Below, piece after piece: positions 58,600 to 64,000 of a DNA stretch of 64,000 nt (positions are counted from its first letter, which is position 1; each line of letters opens with the position of its first letter). The position numbers were made by a program, and so were the translations under genes. Under the pieces are notes generated by a model, which worked only from the letters and a program-made list of their open reading frames with translations, made no database searches and was not told where the DNA came from. This stretch comes from Alcanivorax quisquiliarum (GTDB lineage Bacteria; Pseudomonadota; Gammaproteobacteria; Pseudomonadales; Alcanivoracaceae). Location of the stretch: positions 62,001 through 126,000 of the forward strand of contig NZ_JALKII010000002.1 in the NCBI RefSeq assembly GCF_023051175.1, read 5' to 3'.

Positions 58600-61322
58600 C
58601 AGTGTGCTTCATCCCAGTTGGCGCCCACGCCCGCTTCCACCACCAGCGGCACACGCAATGTCGCCGCATCACTCATCAGCACCGTGATTTCCTCGATCAG
58701 CGCCTGTTCCTGCCCGGTGGCCACCTCGAATACCAGCTCATCGTGCACCTGCATGATCATCAGCGCATCAATATCTGTGCTCGCCAGCCACTGATCCACT
58801 TTTATCATGGCGCGCTTGATGATATCGGCGGCCGTTCCCTGCATCGGCGCGTTGATGGCGGTGCGCTCGGCGGCCTGGCGCATGGCACCGTTGCGGCTGT
58901 TGATTTCCGGCAGGTAGAGACGCCGGCCGAACAAGGTTTCCACATATCCCGCCTCGGCAGCCTGTTGGCGTGTATTGTCCATGTAGGCACGCACGCCGGG
59001 GTAGCGTTCAAAATAGCGGTTGATGTAGTCCTGCGCCTCGCCTCGCGGCACACCCAACTGTTTCGCCAGGCCAAATGCGCTCATGCCATAAATCAGCCCG
59101 AAGTTGATCGCCTTGGCATTGCGGCGCTCATCATCCGATACCTCGTCAAGCGATCGGCCCCAGACCTCCGCTGCGGTGGCCCGGTGAATATCCAACCCCT
59201 GCGAAAAAGCATCGAGCAAACCCTGGTCGCCACTGAGATGCGCCATGATGCGCAACTCGATCTGTGAGTAATCCGCGGCCACGATGCAACGGCCCCCCGG
59301 CGCCCGGAAAGCCTGCCGGATACGGCGGCCCTCTTCAGTGCGCACCGGAATATTCTGCAAATTCGGATCACTGGAAGAAAGCCGCCCGGTGGCAGCCACC
59401 GCCTGATGATAGGAGGTGTGCAACCTGCCCGTACGCGGCCGGATCATCTCCGGCAGTTTGTCGGTATAAGTGCTCTTGAGTTTGTTCATGGTGCGGTGCG
59501 CCATGATGACGCTGGGCAGCTCGTACTCCAGCGCCAGCTCCGCCAGCACCGGCTCGGCAGTGGACGGTGCACCCTTGGGTGTTTTCTTGATCACTGGCAG
59601 CTGCTGCTCTTCGTAGAGGATCTCGGCCAGCTGCTTGGTGGAGTTGAGATTGAACGGGCGTCCGGCAATACGATGAGCTTCTGCCTCCAGCGCCGCCATT
59701 TTTTTCGCCAGCTCCTGGCTCTGCCGGCGCAACATGTCGGCATCCACGTAGCAGCCGTTGCGCTCGATGCGGGACAGCACCGGCACCAACGGGATCTCTA
59801 TTTCGCGAAATACTTTTTCCAGCGAAGGCTGTGCCTGCAAGCGCGGCCATATGGCCTGGTGCAAGCGCAGAGTGATATCTGCGTCTTCCGAGGCGTAGGC
59901 ACCTGCCTCTTCCAGCGCAATCTGGTTGAAAGTCAGCTGCTTGGCACCTTTTCCGGCGATATCCTGAAAAGCGATGGTGCGGTGACCGAGGTACTTCAGC
60001 GCCAGCGAATCCATATCATGACGGCTGCCCACCGAATCCAGCACATAGGATTCCAGCATGGTGTCGTACTCGATGCCGCGCAACGTAATGCCGTAACCGG
60101 CCAGTACGTTGGCATCGTATTTGAGGTTCTGCCCGATTTTCCGGATCGCCTCGTCTTCCAGCAGCGGCTTGAATGCCGCCAGCACCGCCTCGCGGTCGAG
60201 CTGATCCGGCGCGCCGGGATAATCATGCGCCACCGGCACATAGGCCGCCTCGCCGGGCGTTATCGCAAAAGATAACCCCACCAGCTCGGCCTGCATGTAA
60301 TCGAGGCTGGTGGTTTCGGTATCAAAGGCAAACTCGCCCGCATCGCGCAGGCGCCGCAGCCAGGCCGCCAGCTCAGCCTCATCGGTAATAGTGACATAAC
60401 CGTCGCGGCTGATGGCGGCGACGCCCGCCTCCTCCGGCGCCTCGCCATCCTCCAGCAGCTCCGCCAGCCAGCCCTTGAATTCAAGCTCACGGTACTGCTC
60501 GATCAGCGCAGCGCGATCGGGCTCGACTAGCGCCAGATCATCCAGTGTTTCCTTGAGGGCACAGTCCGTCTTGATGGTCGCCAGCTGATACGACAGCAGT
60601 GCCTGCTCACGGTGCTCTTCCAGTTTTTTCGGCAGCGTGCGCGCACCTCGGATGGCAAGCTCCGGCACCTTGTCGAGGTTGTCGTAAATCTCGGTCATGC
60701 TGCCGATGCCCTGCAACAGCCCCAGCGCCGTTTTCTCGCCCACACCGGGCACACCGGGAATGTTGTCGATCTTGTCTCCCATCAGCGCCAGCAGATCAAT
60801 GATCAATGCCGGCGGCACGCCGAATTTCTCCAACACGCCGTCTGGCCCGAGCACGCTGCCTGTCATGGTGTTCACCAGCGTCACATGCTCATTGACCAGC
60901 TGCGCCATATCCTTGTCGCCGGTGGAAATCACCACCGACCGGCCGGCTTTGCCGGCCTGGAGTGCGAGCGTGCCGATCACGTCATCGGCTTCCACGCCTT
61001 CCTCGACAATCAGCGGCAGGCCCATCGCGGTAACCAGACGATAAAGCGGCTCTACTTGTGCTCTTAATTCATCTGGCATTGGCGGGCGTTGCGCCTTGTA
61101 CTGCTCAAACAGCTCATCGCGGAACGTCTTGCCCTTGGCATCAAATACCACCGCCATGTGAGTGGGGCGATAATCCACCAACAGCTTACGCAGCATGCTG
61201 GCCACACCGCGCACCGCTCCGGTTGGCTGGCCACTTGAAGTTGCCAGCGGCGGCAATGCATGGAAAGCGCGATACAAATAGGAAGAACCGTCGACAAGGA
61301 CGATGGGGGTCTGGTCTGGCAT
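58599..61322 (-). CDS. polA: DNA polymerase I
   Basis: The protein has 907 residues from the ATG at 61322; a GTG at 61340 would add six. The N-terminal 5'-3' exonuclease domain starts [19 protein letters not shown] and includes DKDMAQLV. The 3'-5' exonuclease keeps FDTETTSLD (about 330), so proofreading should work. The polymerase carries [30 protein letters not shown] and VHDELVFE (about 857). It fills gaps, removes RNA primers and serves excision repair. The gene order polA-DUF815 facing engB is like Pseudomonas apart from the inserted ATPase. Confidence 0.98.
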   Translation of the reverse strand: MPDQTPIVLVDGSSYLYRAFHALPPLATSSGQPTGAVRGVASMLRKLLVDYRPTHMAVVFDAKGKTFRDELFEQYKAQRPPMPDELRAQVEPLYRLVTAMGLPLIVEEGVEADDVIGTLALQAGKAGRSVVISTGDKDMAQLVNEHVTLVNTMTGSVLGPDGVLEKFGVPPALIIDLLALMGDKIDNIPGVPGVGEKTALGLLQGIGSMTEIYDNLDKVPELAIRGARTLPKKLEEHREQALLSYQLATIKTDCALKETLDDLALVEPDRAALIEQYRELEFKGWLAELLEDGEAPEEAGVAAISRDGYVTITDEAELAAWLRRLRDAGEFAFDTETTSLDYMQAELVGLSFAITPGEAAYVPVAHDYPGAPDQLDREAVLAAFKPLLEDEAIRKIGQNLKYDANVLAGYGITLRGIEYDTMLESYVLDSVGSRHDMDSLALKYLGHRTIAFQDIAGKGAKQLTFNQIALEEAGAYASEDADITLRLHQAIWPRLQAQPSLEKVFREIEIPLVPVLSRIERNGCYVDADMLRRQSQELAKKMAALEAEAHRIAGRPFNLNSTKQLAEILYEEQQLPVIKKTPKGAPSTAEPVLAELALEYELPSVIMAHRTMNKLKSTYTDKLPEMIRPRTGRLHTSYHQAVAATGRLSSSDPNLQNIPVRTEEGRRIRQAFRAPGGRCIVAADYSQIELRIMAHLSGDQGLLDAFSQGLDIHRATAAEVWGRSLDEVSDDERRNAKAINFGLIYGMSAFGLAKQLGVPRGEAQDYINRYFERYPGVRAYMDNTRQQAAEAGYVETLFGRRLYLPEINSRNGAMRQAAERTAINAPMQGTAADIIKRAMIKVDQWLASTDIDALMIMQVHDELVFEVATGQEQALIEEITVLMSDAATLRVPLVVEAGVGANWDEAH

Positions 61323-61399
61323 CTGTGCGGGCCTGTTCACGGCTGACGAGAGTGCATCTTGCCGCAGGCGGCGCAGATTTCAACTGTCGGCAACGCGCG

Positions 61400-62029
61400 C
61401 TAGTGGTGCGGCAGAGCACTCAAGCCCGCGCTGAACAGAGCTGCGGCAAAGCGTGCCGCGTAACCGGGATCCACCGGGCGGCGGCTGATCATGATGCGGC
61501 TGACCTCGTGGCCGACACCCAGAAGCGCGGCCGCGATGTATTCGCTATCGGCATCCGGCAGCCAGCCTCGCGCCTTGGCGTGTTCGATATCCTCGATCAG
61601 CTGGCGCAGTGCCTCCTGGCAGATCGGCACCTCCGTGAGTGTGGCGATGGAAGCCTCGGGGCGGCTGGCCAGCGCAAAGCTGACCGGATCGGCCACCAGG
61701 CCACGGAAGTAGGCTTCGTAACTGAAGCGCACAAATTCGTCCTGATTGGTGGCCTTGCGGCGGAACTCGCGCACCGATAGCGCCACCCGGCCAACGTGCT
61801 CGCCGATAATGACACGCAACAAAGCCTGCTTGTCGGTGAAATAATTATAGAAGGTACCCAACGCAAGGTCGGTCGCGGCGACGATATCCCGCACGGTGGT
61901 AGCTTCGTAGCCTTTGCTCAGAAAGATGTCCGCAGCGGCGGAAATCAGCGTCTCACGATTGCGCAGCCGGGAAAGCTCCCTGCGGCCTGGCGCGGTGCTG
62001 CCAGATGGAACCATGGTCTGTGGGCGCAT
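61400..62029 (-). CDS. TetR-family regulator
   Basis: The protein has 209 residues, with AGGAGG before the ATG at 62029. The helix-turn-helix reads FLSKGYEATTVRDIVAATD, then LGTFYNYFTDKQALL. The C-terminal domain matches the lipid/fatty-acid-type TetR group (VGHEVSRIMISRRPVDP). It is divergent from thrB and upstream of polA on the same strand, 77 bases away; targets are unknown. Confidence 0.9.
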   Translation of the reverse strand: MRPQTMVPSGSTAPGRRELSRLRNRETLISAAADIFLSKGYEATTVRDIVAATDLALGTFYNYFTDKQALLRVIIGEHVGRVALSVREFRRKATNQDEFVRFSYEAYFRGLVADPVSFALASRPEASIATLTEVPICQEALRQLIEDIEHAKARGWLPDADSEYIAAALLGVGHEVSRIMISRRPVDPGYAARFAAALFSAGLSALPHH

Positions 62030-62349
62030 GTTCGGTGCCTCCTGCAATGAGTCGCCCGCACTCCGACGGGCCTGCACAGCGCGGCTGCACCTCTCTCAGC
62101 TCGACCGGCAGCGCACCTTGTGCGCTCGGGCTTCGATTGTGGCGGCAGCTTCACCATGATGGAAAGCCGTGTTTCCATGTGCTCCATTGCAGTGCAAGGC
62201 CCGACAAATGGCAAGTAGCGGCACTGTGCCAGCATCGTCGGCGCCAGCACGGTGCGCCGGGCGTTTACGCCAGCTGCTACTGGCGGCGAGGCTGTTAAGG
62301 AGAAATCGTTATGGAAAGACTGCCCTGACGAGGCTGCTATAATGCGCTC
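62030..62349. other. Divergent intergenic region with a short upstream frame before thrB
   Basis: It holds the TetR ribosome binding site and the thrB control region. AAGGAG at 62297-62302 serves a five-codon frame (ATG 62311 to TGA 62328, encoding MERLP). TATAAT at 62338-62343 is seven bases before the thrB ATG. No other gene is supported. Confidence 0.5.
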
Positions 62350-63264
62350 ATGACCGTATTCACCGCCCTGACCGACACCCAGATCCAGAGCCTGCTCTCC
62401 CGGCAGCAACTGACGCTCGTCAGCAGCCGCCCGATCAGCGAGGGCATCGAAAACAGCAATTACATGCTGGAAGCACGGCGCGCCAACGGCATTCCCGTGG
62501 CGCTGGTGTTGACACTGTTCGAGAGGCTGAGCGCCGAGCAACTGCCCTGGTTCATTCGCCTGACCCATGCCTTGCAGGCACGCGGCCTGCCGGTGCCCGC
62601 GCCGTTGGGCGGCGAGGCAGCGTTGATGGAAATGGCGGGAAAGCCCGCGCTGCTGGTGCCAAAGCTCGCTGGCGCCCATGTGCGCCACGCCAGCCCCGGC
62701 CAGCTGGCGACACTGGGGCGGGCGCTGGCCACGCTGCATCTCAGCCCGCTGACAACTGACGGCGCACCACCGGGGCCGGAACAGCAACTGCAAGCGCTGG
62801 TCGCCACGCATTTACCCGCCCTGCCCGAGGCGGCACGCTCACGCGCCGGGCCGTTGCTTGAGCGCTGGTGGGCGGCGCCGGCCACACCGGTGCTCTGCCA
62901 CGGCGATCTGTTTCGCGACAATGTGTTGTTCTCGGGCGCGCGACTCACCGGCCTGCTGGACTTTTATAACGCAGGGTTCGCCAGCGCCGAATACGATCTC
63001 GCAATCACTATCAATGACTGGTGCCTGGGGCCGCAGCGGCAACCGAACGCGGCGCTGCAACGTGCATTGCTGGATGGCTACCAGCAGCTCCGCCCGCTCG
63101 ACAGCGCGGCCCGGCGGCGGCTGCCGCTGGCGCTGGCCATCGCAGCCCTGCGTTTCTGGTTGTCGCGTCTGGAGAGCGCAGCAGAAACGCCGGTATTCGG
63201 CCCCGGCCGCAAAGACCCGGCCGAATTCGAGCAGCTGTTTGCGATACGGGCTGCCGCAGCCTGA
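62350..63264 (+). CDS. thrB: Homoserine kinase (aminoglycoside phosphotransferase-fold type)
   Basis: The protein has 304 residues. It has the ThrB-II marks: ENSNYMLEA, VLTLFERL, and the catalytic loop HGDLFRDNVLF (184-194), followed by LLDFYNAGFASAEYDLAI with the metal-binding Asp. It phosphorylates L-homoserine, the step before threonine synthase. The same gene lies near polA in Pseudomonas. There is no ribosome binding site directly before the ATG; a TATAAT seven bases upstream and a short upstream frame suggest either leaderless translation or coupling. Confidence 0.93.
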   Translation: MTVFTALTDTQIQSLLSRQQLTLVSSRPISEGIENSNYMLEARRANGIPVALVLTLFERLSAEQLPWFIRLTHALQARGLPVPAPLGGEAALMEMAGKPALLVPKLAGAHVRHASPGQLATLGRALATLHLSPLTTDGAPPGPEQQLQALVATHLPALPEAARSRAGPLLERWWAAPATPVLCHGDLFRDNVLFSGARLTGLLDFYNAGFASAEYDLAITINDWCLGPQRQPNAALQRALLDGYQQLRPLDSAARRRLPLALAIAALRFWLSRLESAAETPVFGPGRKDPAEFEQLFAIRAAAA

Positions 63265-63276
63265 GGCGCTCGCCCG

Positions 63277-64000
63277 TTACGGCACTCGCCCGGCTTCGCT
63301 ACCGCAAATCATGGCATTGAGCCGTTGCTGCCAGGCAATGTCGTTCCAGAATTCCGGGCTTTGCGGCCGGGCGTAAATGCCGGGCGTGACGATGGAAATG
63401 CCCTGCTCAAGCGCCGCCACCACCATGTGCTCGGACACTTCACGCACCCAACCCCAATCCAGCGCCCGCTCCTGCGCATGCCGCACGAAGCCTTCCGCCA
63501 GCACCGGTGTAACACGGCGCATCCGGGCAAACTCCACCTGCCGTGACAAACGCTCGCCGGCGCGGCGCGTCCATTGTGTTTGCCTGCTGCGATACAACAG
63601 CGCCGCCGCCCGTGCCTGCACCCGCTCGGCAATCGGCGGTGCGGCGCGCACCAGCAGCTCGCCGCTGGCCAGCCGGAAGCGCGGATCATCGTTGAGCCAG
63701 GTGTGGCTATCGAGAAAATCCAGCTCGCTGGTATCCAGCTGCCGCATGTTGCGCGCCTGGCCGCCGCTCACGGACACACCAAAACGGTAACGTGGATACA
63801 GCGCCCGCAGGCTGCGCGGCACCTCCACCAGATACTCTTCCACCCGGCGGCAGACCTCGCCCGACCAGCCGACCAATTGCGGTAGCGGGTTGCGCGGATG
63901 GGTATTGAAGATGCGTCGATAAGCCCCGTGTGCACTGGGCGCAAGCGGAAATTCGTGGCAAAAATCTACCGCGTAAATCAGATCGGCGAAGCCTTCCTTT
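63277..64000 (-). CDS. Hypothetical protein, partial at the right edge
   Basis: The minus strand is open from the window edge to the stop at 63277, giving at least 241 C-terminal residues; the start lies outside. It contains FADLIYAVDFCHEFPLAPS, LDFLDSHTWLNDDPRFR and EQGISIVTPGIYARPQSPEF. The alternation of hydrophobic strands with FLDSHTWL suggests a TIM-barrel hydrolase-like fold, for instance a cellulase-like family, but the family is unproven. It is convergent with thrB, 12 bases apart. Confidence 0.55.
   Translation of the reverse strand, partial: KEGFADLIYAVDFCHEFPLAPSAHGAYRRIFNTHPRNPLPQLVGWSGEVCRRVEEYLVEVPRSLRALYPRYRFGVSVSGGQARNMRQLDTSELDFLDSHTWLNDDPRFRLASGELLVRAAPPIAERVQARAAALLYRSRQTQWTRRAGERLSRQVEFARMRRVTPVLAEGFVRHAQERALDWGWVREVSEHMVVAALEQGISIVTPGIYARPQSPEFWNDIAWQQRLNAMICGSEAGRVP

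Overview
The window is a chromosomal segment of a high-GC gammaproteobacterium. The arrangement engB, cytochrome c4/c5, dsbA, an EEP-family phosphatase/nuclease, polA and thrB matches the neighbourhood seen in Pseudomonas and Alcanivorax relatives. The lipid- and ketone-oriented oxidation genes (SDR, di-iron protein, Baeyer-Villiger-type monooxygenase) lean towards an Alcanivorax-like marine or hydrocarbon-degrading lineage. That assignment is inference; there is no rRNA in the window.

Region 1 (1-18.2 kb) is the accessory part. After a partial Dps-family gene and a tRNA-Ser(CGA) preceded by tandem copies of its own 5' half, there is a large RHS polymorphic-toxin locus, all on the minus strand. 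Its head is a 3820-residue secreted RHS protein (6723-18185). Its N-terminal two thirds is a mosaic of haemolysin-type calcium-binding repeats, an acidic linker, Ig/PKD-like domains, two Lcl/DUF1566-type regions and a CAP domain, ahead of the RHS shell and a glycine-rich tip. Downstream lies a row of five displaced, mostly frameshifted tips, each followed by an intact small membrane-protein gene that is probably its immunity gene. Two truncated IS3-type orfA fragments interrupt the row.

Region 2 (18.2-44.3 kb) is mostly housekeeping and catabolic. It holds an HxlR regulator divergent from a double DUF1428 protein, a TerC/CBS/CorC membrane protein, mscL, tpx, a crotonase, and two small genes sharing a C-terminal motif with a perfect inverted repeat between them. 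A TetR-flanked SDR/di-iron/BVMO operon, a second SDR, an AraC regulator and a carboxymuconolactone decarboxylase-like gene follow. A likely reactive-sulfur module comes next: an MBL persulfide-dioxygenase-like gene divergent from ArsR/BigR-like, two YeeE/YedE proteins and SulP. Glutathione peroxidase, dgt, a sodium:alanine symporter, a DUF72 protein and a LexA-box-controlled yebG close the region.

Region 3 (44.5-64 kb) is core. recC-recB-recD is on the minus strand, with a 17-18 bp minisatellite running into the recD start. Then come the EEP gene, dsbA, cytochromes c4 and c5, engB, a DUF815 ATPase coupled to polA, a TetR regulator, thrB, and a partial gene at the right edge. Between engB and the polA operon there is a strong candidate for a small RNA with C-rich loops, with a sigma70-like promoter and two terminator-like hairpins. 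This is the locus that carries Spot 42 in enterobacteria and ErsA in Pseudomonas.
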